Shown here in pieces: positions 47,727 to 59,659 of a DNA stretch of 64,000 nucleotides. Each line of letters opens with the position of its first letter. Position 1 is the first letter of the stretch. Made by a program: the position numbers and the translations under genes. The stretch is taken from the NCBI RefSeq assembly GCF_009789575.1, contig NZ_CP046908.1, positions 868,001 to 932,000 of the forward strand. Direction: 5' to 3'. The stretch is from Stappia indica. Lineage in GTDB: Bacteria; Pseudomonadota; Alphaproteobacteria; Rhizobiales; Stappiaceae. Under the pieces are notes generated by a model that saw only the letters and a list, made by a program, of their open reading frames with translations, was not told the origin of the DNA and ran no database searches.

Positions 47727-49595
47727 ATGACACCCGATCTCGTCCTCTACAACGGCCGCGTCACCACGCTCGACCGCACCCGGCCGGAGGTCTCGGCCCT
47801 GGCGATCCGCGGCGGCGCCTTCACCGCCGTCGGCGAGGACGCCGCGATCCTCGCGCTCGCCGGACCGCAGACCCGCCGCATCGACCTGCAGCGCCGAAGG
47901 GTGCTGCCGGGCCTCATCGACAACCACACCCACGTCGTGCGCGGCGGCCTCAACTTCAACATGGAGCTGCGCTGGGACGGGGTGACCTCGCTCGCCGACG
48001 CCATGGCCATGCTGCGCGCCCAGGTCGCCATCACGCCGCCACCGCAATGGGTTCGCGTCATCGGCGGCTTCACCGAGCACCAGTTTGCCGAAAAGCGCCT
48101 GCCGACGCTGGACGAGATCAACGCCGCCGCGCCCGACACGCCGGTCTTCCTGCTGCATCTCTACGACCGCGCCTTGCTGAACGCAGCAGCCCTGCGCGCC
48201 GTCGGCTACGACCGCGACACGCCCAATCCGCCGGGCGGCGAGATCCAGCGCGACGCGCAAGGCAACCCGACCGGCCTGCTGCTGGCCAAGCCCAATGCCG
48301 GCATCCTCTATTCGACCCTGGCGAAGGGGCCGAAGCTGCCGCCCGAATACCAGCTCAACTCCACCCGCCATTTCATGCGCGAGCTCAACCGGCTCGGCAT
48401 CACCGGCGTGATCGACGCCGGCGGCGGCTTTCAGAACTATCCCGAGGATTACGAGATCATCCGCACCCTGGCCGAGGCCGGGCAGATGACCGTGCGCCTC
48501 GCCTACAACCTCTTCACCCAGAAGCCGGGCGAGGAGAAGGAGGACTTCCTCGCCTGGACCCGCTCGGTCAAATACCGCCAGGGCGACGACTATTTCCGCC
48601 ACAACGGCGCCGGCGAGATGCTGGTCTTCTCCGCCGCCGACTTCGAGGACTTCCGCCAGCCCCGGCCGGACATGGCCGAGAGCATGGAGGACGAGCTCGA
48701 GGAGGTCGTGCGCATCCTCGCCGAGAACCGCTGGCCCTGGCGGCTGCACGCCACCTATGACGAGACGATCTCGCGCGCCCTCGACGTCTTCGAGAAGGTC
48801 GACCGCGACATCCCGCTGGCCGGCCTCAACTGGATGTTCGACCACGCGGAGACGATCTCGGAGCGCTCCATCGACCGGGTCGCCGCGCTCGGCGGCGGCA
48901 TCGCCACCCAGCACCGCATGGCCTATCAGGGCGAATATTTCGTCGAGCGCTACGGCGCGGCGGCAGCAGCCGCCACCCCGCCGATCGCCCGCATGCTGGA
49001 AAAGGGCGTCAACGTCTCGGCCGGGTCGGACGCCACCCGCGTCGCCTCCTACAACCCCTGGGTCTCCATCGCCTGGATGGTCACGGGCCGCACGGTCGGC
49101 GGCCTGCGGGTGACGCCGGCGGCGAACTGCCTCGACCGCGAGACCGCCCTTCGCATGTGGAGCGAGAAGGTCGCCTGGTTCAGCAATGACGAAGGCCGGC
49201 GCGGCCGCATCGCGCCGGGCTATCTCGCCGACCTCATGGTGCCCGACCGCGACTATTTCTCGGTTCCCGAGGCCGAGCTGTCGCATCTCGTCTCGGACCT
49301 GACGATGGTCGGCGGCCGCGTCGTCTGGGGCTCCGGCGACTTCGCCGCCCTCGACGACAACCCGCTGCCGCCTGCGATGCCCGACTGGTCGCCCGTGCGG
49401 CGCTACGGCGGCTTCGCGGCCTGGGCGGCGGACAAGCCCGACGCGGGCCTTGCGCGCACAGCGGCGGCCGGCTGCGGCTGCGCCAGCGCCTGCCAGGTGC
49501 ACGGCCACGACCATGCCCGCGCCTGGGGTGCGGCGCTGCCGGTCGGCGACCTCAAGGGTTTCTTCGGCGCGCTCGGCTGCGCCTGCTGGATGTGA
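47727..49595 (+). CDS. amidohydrolase family 3 (YtcJ-like) with Cys-rich tail
   Basis: 622 residues from the ATG at 47727, which gives the usual N-terminus (DLVLYNGRVTTLD). The metal-binding HxH is in LIDNHTHVVRGG (about 66-68); later motifs include GVIDAGG, LHATYDETISRAL, FDHAE and AGSDATR. The last 45 residues are unusual for the family and hold five cysteines and two His (GCGCASAC ... HGHDHA ... GCACWM), perhaps an added metal site. Substrate unknown. Confidence 0.87.
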   Translation: MTPDLVLYNGRVTTLDRTRPEVSALAIRGGAFTAVGEDAAILALAGPQTRRIDLQRRRVLPGLIDNHTHVVRGGLNFNMELRWDGVTSLADAMAMLRAQVAITPPPQWVRVIGGFTEHQFAEKRLPTLDEINAAAPDTPVFLLHLYDRALLNAAALRAVGYDRDTPNPPGGEIQRDAQGNPTGLLLAKPNAGILYSTLAKGPKLPPEYQLNSTRHFMRELNRLGITGVIDAGGGFQNYPEDYEIIRTLAEAGQMTVRLAYNLFTQKPGEEKEDFLAWTRSVKYRQGDDYFRHNGAGEMLVFSAADFEDFRQPRPDMAESMEDELEEVVRILAENRWPWRLHATYDETISRALDVFEKVDRDIPLAGLNWMFDHAETISERSIDRVAALGGGIATQHRMAYQGEYFVERYGAAAAAATPPIARMLEKGVNVSAGSDATRVASYNPWVSIAWMVTGRTVGGLRVTPAANCLDRETALRMWSEKVAWFSNDEGRRGRIAPGYLADLMVPDRDYFSVPEAELSHLVSDLTMVGGRVVWGSGDFAALDDNPLPPAMPDWSPVRRYGGFAAWAADKPDAGLARTAAAGCGCASACQVHGHDHARAWGAALPVGDLKGFFGALGCACWM

Positions 49596-51247
49596 TGCGG
49601 ATGAGCAAGCCCTCCGCTCCCTCTCCCGCTTCCGCCGCGTCCGCCCCCGGCGCCTTCGCCCCGCTTGCAGGGCGCGTCTTCCTGGTGTTGTGGGTTGCCA
49701 CCGTCGTCGGCAATGTCGGCAGCTTCATCCGCGACACGGCCAGCGCCTGGATCGCCACCGACCTCAGCGCCTCGCCCGCCGCCATCGCCACCGTACAGGC
49801 CGCCGCCACCTTGCCGGTGTTCCTGCTCGCCATCCCCGCCGGGGTCCTGTCCGACATTCTCGACCGCCGCCGGTTCCTGATCGTCGTGCAGGTGTTTCTC
49901 GGCCTCGTCAGCCTCTCCTTGATGCTGCTGTCGGCCTTTGGCGCCATGTCGCTGACCGCGCTCGTCGCCCTCACCTTTCTCGGCGGCACGGGCGCGGCCC
50001 TGATGGCGCCGACCTGGCAGGCCATCGTGCCCGAGCTCGTCGAACGTCCGCAGATGAAGGCCGCCGTCGCGCTCAACTCGCTCGGCATCAACATCGCCCG
50101 CGCCGTCGGCCCTGCCGCCGGCGGCCTGTTGCTCACCGCCGCCGGCACCACGATCACCTACGGTGTCGACGTGCTCAGCTACGTGCTCGTCGTCGCCGCA
50201 CTGGCCTGGTGGCCGCGCAAGGCGAAGGGCAGCGATCCGCTGGCCGAGCATTTCGGCGGCGCCTTCCGCGCCGGCCTGCGCTACGCGCGCCAGAGCCGGG
50301 AACTGCATGTGGTGCTGCTGCGTGCCGCCGTGTTCTTCCTGTGCGCCAGCGCCGTCTGGGCCCTGCTGCCGCTCGTCACCCGCGAGCTGCTGGGCGGCGG
50401 TTCGGGCCTCTACGGTCTGCTGCTCGGCGCCGTCGGTCTCGGCGCCATCGGCGGCGCGATCCTGCTGCCGCGCCTGCGCGCCCGTCTCGACGCCGACGCC
50501 CTGCTGCTGGCCGCCTCGCTCATCGCCGGTGCGGTCATGCTGGCACTCGCCCTAGGCCCGCCGCAGCAGGCAGCGCTTGCCCTGCTCGCCCTGCTGGGCG
50601 CGGCGTGGATAACCGCCCTGACGACGCTGAACGGCACGGCCCAGTCGGTCCTGCCCGACTGGGTGCGCGGCCGCGCGCTTGCCGTCTATCTCACTGTTTT
50701 CAATGGCGCAATGACGCTCGGCAGTCTCGCCTGGGGCGGCGTCGCGCAGCTCTTCGGCATTGCCGCCGCACTGATCGCCGCAGCCATAGCCCTCGCCCTT
50801 GCCGGGGTGATCTTCCACCGGATCCGCCTGCCGCGCGGCGAAGCGGACCTCACCCCCTCGAACCACTGGCCCGAGCCTCTGGTCGCCGGCGACCTTGCCG
50901 AAAATCTCGAGGCCGACCGCGGTCCGGTGCTGATCACCATCGCCTATCAGGTCCCAGCCGAGAACCGCCCCGCCTTCCTGAACGCGGTCCATCGGCTCGC
51001 CGGCTCGCGGCGCCGCGACGGCGCCTTCGCCTGGGGCATCACCGAGGATATCGCCGAGCCCGGCGTGCTGCTGGAGTGGTTCCTCGTCTCGTCCTGGGCC
51101 GAGCATCTGCGCCAGCACCGCCGTGTCGCCGGCCACGATGCCGACCTGCAACAGGAGGTCCAGCGCTTCCACACGGGCGACAGCCCGCCGCAGGTCCGCC
51201 ACTACCTGACCCTCGACCCACCCACACCTGAAGAGGCAAGCAAATGA
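49592..51247 (+). CDS. MFS exporter with C-terminal monooxygenase-like domain
   Basis: 551 residues. The start is uncertain (GTG 49592, ATG 49595 or 49601); all overlap or abut the amidohydrolase stop. Residues about 25-415 form a 12-segment MFS_3-type permease of the EntS group ([14 protein letters not shown] loop, [19 protein letters not shown]). Residues about 430-545 form a soluble ferredoxin-like domain ([40 protein letters not shown]) known as a tail of this MFS subgroup. It probably exports a small molecule. Confidence 0.85.
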   Translation: MMRMSKPSAPSPASAASAPGAFAPLAGRVFLVLWVATVVGNVGSFIRDTASAWIATDLSASPAAIATVQAAATLPVFLLAIPAGVLSDILDRRRFLIVVQVFLGLVSLSLMLLSAFGAMSLTALVALTFLGGTGAALMAPTWQAIVPELVERPQMKAAVALNSLGINIARAVGPAAGGLLLTAAGTTITYGVDVLSYVLVVAALAWWPRKAKGSDPLAEHFGGAFRAGLRYARQSRELHVVLLRAAVFFLCASAVWALLPLVTRELLGGGSGLYGLLLGAVGLGAIGGAILLPRLRARLDADALLLAASLIAGAVMLALALGPPQQAALALLALLGAAWITALTTLNGTAQSVLPDWVRGRALAVYLTVFNGAMTLGSLAWGGVAQLFGIAAALIAAAIALALAGVIFHRIRLPRGEADLTPSNHWPEPLVAGDLAENLEADRGPVLITIAYQVPAENRPAFLNAVHRLAGSRRRDGAFAWGITEDIAEPGVLLEWFLVSSWAEHLRQHRRVAGHDADLQQEVQRFHTGDSPPQVRHYLTLDPPTPEEASK

Positions 51248-52062
51248 GCACCTTGACCACCAGCGACGGCACCGAGATCTTCTACAAGGACTGGGGCTCC
51301 GGCCAGCCGATCCTCTTCTCCCATGGCTGGCCGCTGTCGGGCGATGCCTGGGACGCGCAGATGCTGTTCTTCGGCATGAACGGCTACCGGGTCATCGCCC
51401 ATGACCGGCGCGGCCACGGCCGCTCCTCCCAGCCGTGGGACGGGAATAACATGGACCGCTATGCCGACGATCTGGCCGAGCTGACCGAGCATCTCGACCT
51501 CAAGGATGCGATCCTGATCGGTCATTCCACCGGCGGCGGCGAGGTCGCCCGCTATGTCGGCCGCCACGGCACGGCCCGGGTCGCCCGCGTCGTGCTGGTC
51601 GGCGCCGTGCCGCCGGTGATGCTGAAGTCGGACAGCAACCCGGAAGGCACGCCGATGGACGTATTCGACAGCATTCGCGAAGGAACCGCCAAGAACCGCG
51701 CGCAGTTCTTCCTCGACCTGACGACACCGTTCTACGGTCTCAACCGCGACGGCGCGCCGAAAGTGCCCGGCATGCAGGAGAAATTCTGGCTGCAGGGCAT
51801 GGCCGGCAGCATCAAGGGCCACTACGACTGCATCCGCGAGTTCTCGGAAGTGGATTACACTGAAGATCTGAAGAAGATCGACGTGCCGACGCTGGTCATC
51901 CATGGTTCCGACGACCAGATAGTGCCGATTGCCGCCTCGGCGGAGAAGGCCGTGAAGCTGCTGCCGCAGGGCGAGCTGCTGGTGATCGAGGGCGGCAGCC
52001 ACGGGCTGGCCGAGATCGATCCCGACACGTTCAATCAGGCCGTGGACAAGTTCATCCGCTGA
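51244..52062 (+). CDS. alpha/beta hydrolase, non-haem chloroperoxidase-like
   Basis: 272 residues; the start overlaps the MFS stop by 4 bp. Nucleophile Ser95 in GHSTGG, acid Asp about 223 in HGSDDQIVP and His about 253 in GGSHGL complete the triad; the oxyanion segment is [13 protein letters not shown]. The family includes cofactor-free haloperoxidases and esterases. Its stop overlaps the convergent oxyR by 11 bp. Confidence 0.88.
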   Translation: MSTLTTSDGTEIFYKDWGSGQPILFSHGWPLSGDAWDAQMLFFGMNGYRVIAHDRRGHGRSSQPWDGNNMDRYADDLAELTEHLDLKDAILIGHSTGGGEVARYVGRHGTARVARVVLVGAVPPVMLKSDSNPEGTPMDVFDSIREGTAKNRAQFFLDLTTPFYGLNRDGAPKVPGMQEKFWLQGMAGSIKGHYDCIREFSEVDYTEDLKKIDVPTLVIHGSDDQIVPIAASAEKAVKLLPQGELLVIEGGSHGLAEIDPDTFNQAVDKFIR

Positions 52063-53002
52063 CGGGCATATCGGCGGAAGACCCCAGCGGGTCCGGCAGC
52101 GGCCGGGCCCGCATGTCCTGCGCGGTCTGGCGCACCGCATCGGCGATCTGCTGCAGCTGGCGGGCAAGCGGGCTCGCCTTGCGCCAGATCATGCCGATGG
52201 TGCGCGAGGGCTGCGGCTCGTCGAAGCGCGAGACCGAAACGGAGGCCGAGCGGGTCTCCACCGGCAGCGCCATTTCGGGGATCAAGGTCACGCCGATGCC
52301 GGCACTGACCATCTGGACGAGCGTCGACAGCGAGCTGCCGTCCATCAGCTCGCGCGGTTGCGCCGAGCCGAGATTGCAGAAGGAGAGCGCCTGCTCGCGG
52401 AAACAGTGCCCCTCCTCCAGCAACAGCAGCCGCATCTCGCGCAAGGCTTCGCGGTTGGGCACCGGCTTGCCTTCGTCCTCCGTCGGGCGCACCAGGACGA
52501 AAGTCTCGGAAAACAGCGCCACTTCGGTAAGGGCCGGCTCGGAGACCGGCAGCGCCACGATGGCCGTGTCGAGGCGCCCCTCGGCAAGTTCCTGCACCAG
52601 CCGCGAGGTCACCGTCTCGCGCACATGGATGTCCAGCCCCTCGTTGGCGCGGGTCAGCCGGGCGATCACCGCCGGCAGCAGATAGGGCGCGATGGTCGGG
52701 ATGATGCCGATGCGCAGGCGCCCGGCCAGCCGGTCGCGCGAGGCGCGGGCGAGATCGCCGAGTTCGTCCACCGCCTGCAAGATGTCGCTGACACGGCTGG
52801 CGAATTCCTCGCCGAACGCCGTCAGCCGGACCTGCCGCGCCGTGCGCTCGAACAGCTCCGTGCCGAGCGAGTCCTCCAGATCGCGGATCTGTACGGAGAG
52901 CGCCGGCTGGGAAATCGCGCAGGCTTCCGCCGCCCGGCCGAAATGGCCGTGCTCGGCCAGCGCCCGGAAATAGCGCAGCTGCTTGAGTGTGAGATTTCTC
53001 AT
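52052..53002 (-). CDS. oxyR: hydrogen-peroxide sensor OxyR
   Basis: 316 residues, LysR family. The HTH is [20 protein letters not shown]. The redox cysteines are Cys200 and Cys209 in [14 protein letters not shown], with the same 9-residue spacing as Cys199/Cys208 of E. coli OxyR. Together with divergent katG this makes the OxyR assignment strong. Peroxide oxidation forms a disulfide that activates transcription. Confidence 0.93.
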   Translation of the reverse strand: MRNLTLKQLRYFRALAEHGHFGRAAEACAISQPALSVQIRDLEDSLGTELFERTARQVRLTAFGEEFASRVSDILQAVDELGDLARASRDRLAGRLRIGIIPTIAPYLLPAVIARLTRANEGLDIHVRETVTSRLVQELAEGRLDTAIVALPVSEPALTEVALFSETFVLVRPTEDEGKPVPNREALREMRLLLLEEGHCFREQALSFCNLGSAQPRELMDGSSLSTLVQMVSAGIGVTLIPEMALPVETRSASVSVSRFDEPQPSRTIGMIWRKASPLARQLQQIADAVRQTAQDMRARPLPDPLGSSADMPVSG

Positions 53003-53015
53003 AATAAAAAACTAT
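53001..53015. promoter_or_regulatory. possible OxyR site in the oxyR-katG gap
   Basis: Read leftward the segment is ATAGTTTTTTATTAT, close to the ATAG-n7-CTAT half of the OxyR motif. It overlaps the oxyR start codon. The remaining 319-bp gap is AT-rich to 53050 and then GC-rich, with an 8-bp inverted repeat (GTCGTCCC 53162-53169, GGGACGAC 53189-53196) in what is probably the katG leader. No gene is supported there. Confidence 0.4.
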
Positions 53016-53309
53016 CGTCACAATCAAAAAATACAACTTAAATTAATGAAGCAGCTGAGGCATAGTGCCCATGCGAGGATGAGAAGCGACGACCTTGGCG
53101 CCCCGCTGGCGCAACGGATCCGGGCCGCGCGCAATGGCGTGCCACCGGGCCTGGAAGGATCGTCGTCCCTCCCGGCATGCAGTGCTTCGGGACGACCTCG
53201 AGAGGGAGAGTGCATGGCAGCGCGACAGGGTCGCCATGCGGGTCGCAGGGCGGATCACCGCGCTGCACGCCATGATTTTCTCCTTCTCAGGCAGTCATTT
53301 ACAACCTGA

Positions 53310-55526
<2,217 letters not shown>

Positions 55527-55589
55527 CAGCAAGGTTGTCCTCGCCGGCGACCGGGGTTCTCCCCGCTCGCCGGCGCAAGAAACCCGAAA

Positions 55590-55621
55590 GGCGCGGCGGT
55601 TCTTCCGCCGCGCCTTTTTTG
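55590..55621 (+). terminator. katG terminator
   Basis: GGCGCGGCGG (55590-55599) pairs with CCGCCGCGCC (55605-55614) around TTCTT, followed by TTTTTT. Confidence 0.92.
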
Positions 55622-55780
55622 TTTCAGGGCAGAGGCTTGCCCGCAATTGACTCCTGCCGCCCGCGGCCTACCATCCCCTTCCCCGAGGCCGGCCGGGCAC
55701 GGAACTCCCCGCCGGCCTGCCGACCTGTCCACGGCCCGCAGCCTCTTGTGGGGCCTTGGCGGGGCTTTGCAAATTTTGCG

Positions 55781-55800
55781 CGGAATTTTGCGAAATTCCG
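55781..55800. promoter_or_regulatory. 20-bp perfect palindrome upstream of the DapA-like gene
   Basis: CGGAATTTTGCGAAATTCCG has 8-bp arms around TGCG. AATTTTGCG also occurs just before it (55772-55780), and CTCGAA...TTCGAG arms follow at about 55802-55823. The cluster of AT-rich dyads 60-80 bp ahead of the gene looks like an operator and promoter region. The rest of the 333-bp gap after katG holds only the terminator. Confidence 0.55.
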
Positions 55801-55859
55801 TCTCGAAATCGCTGAAATTCGAGAATCCCGTCTCAATTCACCTCATGCGGAAGGACATC

Positions 55860-56783
55860 ATGGCCCGACTGGACGAAAGTGCCCGCGGCGTCTACCTGAT
55901 CGCCGTCACCCCCTTCACCGAGACCGGCGCGCTCGACCTCGACGGCTGCGACCGGATGGTCGACTTCTACCTGGAGGCGGGAGCCACCGGCCTGACCCTC
56001 CTGGGCGTGATGGGCGAGGCGCCGAAGCTGACGACCGACGAGTCCGCGACCATCGTCAACCGGGTGTTGAAGCGTGTCGACGGGCGCGTGCCGATCGTCG
56101 TCGGCGTGTCGTCGCCGGGCTTCGCCCAGATGCAGGCGCTGACGGGCCGGGTGATGGACGACGGCGCCGCCGGCGTGATGATCGCCCCGCCGGGCAGCCT
56201 TCGTACCGACGACCAGATCGCCGGCTATTACGAGCAGGCGGCCGAGATGATCGGAGATGTCCCCTTCGTGCTGCAGGACTTCCCGCTGACCACCGGCGTG
56301 CAGATGTCCGTGCCGGTGATCGCCCGCATCATCAAAGATATCCCCACCTGCGTGTGCCTGAAGCACGAGGACTGGCCCGGCCTGGCCAAGATCACGGCGC
56401 TGCGCAAGGAGGGGGCGACCGCCCGCCGGGTGTCGATCCTGTGCGGCAATGGCGGCGTCTTCCTGCCCGAGGAGATGGAGCGCGGCGCCGACGGGGCGAT
56501 GACCGGCTTCGCCTATCCGGAGATGATGACGGGCGTCGTCGAGAACCACGCGAAGGGCGACATGGAGCGGGCGCGCGACCTGTTCGACGCCTATCTGCCG
56601 CTCGCCCGCTTCGAGCAGCAGCCGGGCCTCGGCCTTGCCATCCGCAAATACGTCCTCTACCGGCGCGGCGTGCTCGCCAACCCGACCCTGCGCAAGCCGG
56701 GCGCCGCCCTCGATCCGCTGTCGCGGGCCGAGGTCGACCGGCTGATGGCCCGTCTCGAAAAACGCCTGAAGGAGCTCAACTGA
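55860..56783 (+). CDS. dihydrodipicolinate synthase-family aldolase/lyase
   Basis: 307 residues from the ATG behind GGAAGGA. It is a TIM barrel of the DapA/NAL superfamily with the Schiff-base Lys168 in CLKHEDW. The usual catalytic Tyr of LYNxP is Gln139 here (VLQDFP), and the GTTGE motif reads GVMGE, so it is not a true DapA. It probably acts on a keto-acid or sugar acid. Its TGA overlaps the start of the SDR gene (TGATG), so the two act together. Confidence 0.82.
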   Translation: MARLDESARGVYLIAVTPFTETGALDLDGCDRMVDFYLEAGATGLTLLGVMGEAPKLTTDESATIVNRVLKRVDGRVPIVVGVSSPGFAQMQALTGRVMDDGAAGVMIAPPGSLRTDDQIAGYYEQAAEMIGDVPFVLQDFPLTTGVQMSVPVIARIIKDIPTCVCLKHEDWPGLAKITALRKEGATARRVSILCGNGGVFLPEEMERGADGAMTGFAYPEMMTGVVENHAKGDMERARDLFDAYLPLARFEQQPGLGLAIRKYVLYRRGVLANPTLRKPGAALDPLSRAEVDRLMARLEKRLKELN

Positions 56784-57559
56784 TGGATCTCGGCCTGAAG
56801 GGCAAACGCGCCCTCGTCCTTGGAGCCAGCCGCGGCCTCGGCCGGGCCATCGCCGAAACGCTGGCCCGCGAGGGCGTCCGCGTGATCGCCGCCGCCCGCA
56901 ACGAACCGGCGATTGCCGAATGGGCCGCCGCGATGCCGGACTGCGACATCACCCCGCTGCGCATCGACCTTGCCGACATCGCCTCGATCGACGGCACGCT
57001 GGAGGCGATCCTGGCCGATGGCGGGGTCGACATCCTGATCAACAATGCCGGCGGCCCGCCGCCCGGAACGGCGCTGGCCGCAGACCATGCCGCCTGGACC
57101 GCCAATTTCTCGGCGATGGCAGCGAGCCTCTTCCACATCACCTCGAAGCTGGTGCCGCCGATGCGCGAGCGCGGCTTCGGCCGGGTGATCACCATCGGCT
57201 CGTCCGGCGTCGAACAGCCGATCCCCAACCTTGCCATGTCGAACGGCATCCGCGCCGCGGTGCTGGCCTGGTCGAAGACGCTGGCAAGCGAGGTCGCGGG
57301 CGACGGCGTCACCGTCAACATGGTGGTGCCGGGCCGCATCCACACCGCCCGCGTCGACGAGCTGGACGCGGCCGCCGCCAAGCGCACGGGCAAGAGCGTG
57401 GAAGAGATCGCCAAGGCGTCCGCCGCCTCGATCCCGGCAGGGCGCTACGGCCGGCCGCAGGAATTCGCCGACATGGTGGTGTTCCTGGCGTCCGAGCGCG
57501 CGTCCTATGTCACCGGCAGCCGCGTGCGCGTCGACGGCGGGGCGATCCGAAGCCTCTGA
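56783..57559 (+). CDS. SDR-family protein with altered catalytic site
   Basis: 258 residues. The NAD(P) motif GASRGLG (14-20) and NNAGG are intact. In the active-site segment (SSGVEQPIPNLAMSNGIRAAV) the positions of the catalytic Tyr and Lys are Ser and Arg, so the classic YxxxK pair is missing. A minority of SDRs share this SNxxR variant. Co-translation with the DapA-like gene suggests a shared substrate. Activity is uncertain. Confidence 0.8.
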   Translation: MDLGLKGKRALVLGASRGLGRAIAETLAREGVRVIAAARNEPAIAEWAAAMPDCDITPLRIDLADIASIDGTLEAILADGGVDILINNAGGPPPGTALAADHAAWTANFSAMAASLFHITSKLVPPMRERGFGRVITIGSSGVEQPIPNLAMSNGIRAAVLAWSKTLASEVAGDGVTVNMVVPGRIHTARVDELDAAAAKRTGKSVEEIAKASAASIPAGRYGRPQEFADMVVFLASERASYVTGSRVRVDGGAIRSL

Positions 57560-57596
57560 CCGCAAACGCTTTTCAAGACAGGCCGCCGGGTCGCGC

Positions 57597-58358
57597 TCAA
57601 AAGGCGGAGATCCGGCGGGTGGTCTCCGGATCGAGGAAGCCGGCGACCGTCGCCTCGGTTTCCAGATCGAGCGCCCGGTGAAGATCGCCGGCGGCAACCG
57701 CGTTGAGCACCCGCTTCATCGCCCGCACGGCGAGCGGCGGCAGCTCGGCAAGCCGCCGGGCCAGCGCCTCAGCTTCCGCCAGCAGCGCGTCGTCCGCCAC
57801 CACCTTGTGGGCAAGGCCCAGCCTGCCGAGCTCAGCCGCCGTGTAGCGCTCACCCAGAAACAGCATCTCGCGCGCCTTCATCAATCCGACCAGCGCCGGC
57901 AGCAGCGCCGTCACCGCACCGGTGACGAAGACGTTCAGCGAGACTTCCGGGAAGAAGGCCTTCGCCCCCTTAGCCCATACGGGGAAGTCGCAATTGATCG
58001 CCCATTCGAAGCCGCCGCCGACAGCCCAGCCGTGGATCGCGCCGACCACCGGCTTCGGACCGAAGGAGATGGCATGGGTCGACCGCTGGATGGCGAGGAC
58101 GAGATCGCGCGCGGCCTCCTCCGTTTCCGGGTGGACATGCTCGCGCCGGTCGTCGCCGGCACAGAACGCCTTGCCGGCGCCGGTGAAGAGGATCGCGCGG
58201 GTTTGCGGGTCGCGGTTGGCATCGTCGAAGGCGCGCGCGACATCGTCGATCAGCTGCCGGTTCATGGCGTTGAGGCTTTGCGGCCGGTTGAGGGCGATGG
58301 TGCGCACCCCGCCCTCGCCGAGCGTACTCAGCACGGTCTTGTAGGTGAAATCGGTCAT
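57597..58358 (-). CDS. enoyl-CoA hydratase/isomerase
   Basis: 253 residues, crotonase fold. Both catalytic glutamates are visible (GGGFEWAI and FFPEVSLN), as is the oxyanion segment FCAGDDRRE. It is the third gene of a tetR-ligase-hydratase operon; its start overlaps the ligase stop as ATGA. It likely hydrates or isomerises the CoA ester made by the ligase. Confidence 0.85.
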   Translation of the reverse strand: MTDFTYKTVLSTLGEGGVRTIALNRPQSLNAMNRQLIDDVARAFDDANRDPQTRAILFTGAGKAFCAGDDRREHVHPETEEAARDLVLAIQRSTHAISFGPKPVVGAIHGWAVGGGFEWAINCDFPVWAKGAKAFFPEVSLNVFVTGAVTALLPALVGLMKAREMLFLGERYTAAELGRLGLAHKVVADDALLAEAEALARRLAELPPLAVRAMKRVLNAVAAGDLHRALDLETEATVAGFLDPETTRRISAF

Positions 58359-59659
58359 TGGTCCCCCCTTATGACGCGGCGCGTCTTGCCTTCGGTGCGC
58401 GGCAGGCTGCCGGCAGGCAGCAGCGTGACGCTGGCACTGGCGCCGAGCCGTGCCTTGATCTCACCCGCCACCCGGGCGGCAAGTTCCACTGTGTCCGCCG
58501 CGCCCTGCGCCAGCTCCGCCTCCACCGGCAGCGTGTCGTAGGGCGGCGGCGACGCGAGGCGGATGCGGTATTCGCCCGACAGCTCGGCAAAGGAGTTGAG
58601 CACCGCCGCGACCATGGTCGGGAACATGTTGAGCCCGCGCACCACCACCATGTCATCGGAGCGGCCGACGACGGAAAAGCGGAAGCCTGTGCGCCCGCAG
58701 GAACACGGCGCGGTCGCAGCGACGCGGATGATGTCGCCGGTGCGGAAGCGCACCAGCGGCTGGCAGTCGCGCACCAGATGGGTGAGCACCAGCTCGCCGC
58801 TCTCGCCCGCCTCCAGGGCCTTCGGCGCGCCGCTGTCCGGGTCGATCAGCTCGGCATGCAGCACGTCGGCCGCCATGAAATGTAGATGCGTGTCGTGCTC
58901 GCATTCGGAGGCGAAATTGCAGAAGACGTCGGAGACGCCATAGTTGGAATTGCGCGGCTGCAGGCCCCAGGTCGCGGTCATGCGGGCGCGGAAGGCGGGG
59001 TCGTCGACGCCCGGCTCGCCGCCGAAAAGGCCGAGCTTCAGGCCGAGATCGCGCGGGGCAAGGCCGGGGAACTTCTCCGCGATCACCCGTTCCAGCACCG
59101 CCGGATAGGACGGCGTGCAGGAGATCGCGGTTACCCTGACCTCCAGGATCGTGCGCACCAGCAGCTCGGTCGAGCCGACGCCGAAGGGCACGACGGTCGC
59201 CCCGGTCTCCTCCAGCGTCAGGTGGTCGGTCAGCCCGCCCATCCACATCTGGTAATTGAGGCAGTGCACCACCGTGTGGCCGGGGCCGAGGCCCGCCGCG
59301 CTCTGGCAGCGGCCGCCGATCTCCTGGGTGATGCGGGTGTCGCGGGCCGACAGGGCAAGGTTCATCGCCTGTCCCGTGGTGCCGGAGGTGCGGTGCATCC
59401 GGCGCACGGTGTCGCGCGGGGCGGCGAGATAATCGCCGAAGGGCGGATGGGCGGCCTGCGACAGGCGCAGTTGCGACTTGTCGGACAGCGGCAGGCGGGA
59501 GAGGTCCGCAAGGGCGCGCGGAGGCGCCTCGCCCTGCCACAGGGCGCGGTAGAAGGGCGAGTTCGCCATCACATGCGCCCGCTGCCGCTCCCAGGCGGCC
59601 TCAAGATGCGGCCGCAGATCCTCGGCGGACGCGAAGTCCGCCCGCGCCAGCGTGCTCAT
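58355..59659 (-). CDS. phenylacetate-CoA ligase-family protein
   Basis: 434 residues, the usual PaaK length. The phosphate loop is RTSGTTGQAMN (about 88-98); later motifs include NYGVSDVFCNF, VRFRTGDIIRV and the hinge CGRTGFRFSVVGRSDDMVVVRG. It activates an aryl or related acid to its CoA ester. It lies between tetR and the hydratase with 4-bp overlaps on both sides. Confidence 0.88.
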   Translation of the reverse strand: MSTLARADFASAEDLRPHLEAAWERQRAHVMANSPFYRALWQGEAPPRALADLSRLPLSDKSQLRLSQAAHPPFGDYLAAPRDTVRRMHRTSGTTGQAMNLALSARDTRITQEIGGRCQSAAGLGPGHTVVHCLNYQMWMGGLTDHLTLEETGATVVPFGVGSTELLVRTILEVRVTAISCTPSYPAVLERVIAEKFPGLAPRDLGLKLGLFGGEPGVDDPAFRARMTATWGLQPRNSNYGVSDVFCNFASECEHDTHLHFMAADVLHAELIDPDSGAPKALEAGESGELVLTHLVRDCQPLVRFRTGDIIRVAATAPCSCGRTGFRFSVVGRSDDMVVVRGLNMFPTMVAAVLNSFAELSGEYRIRLASPPPYDTLPVEAELAQGAADTVELAARVAGEIKARLGASASVTLLPAGSLPRTEGKTRRVIRGDQ

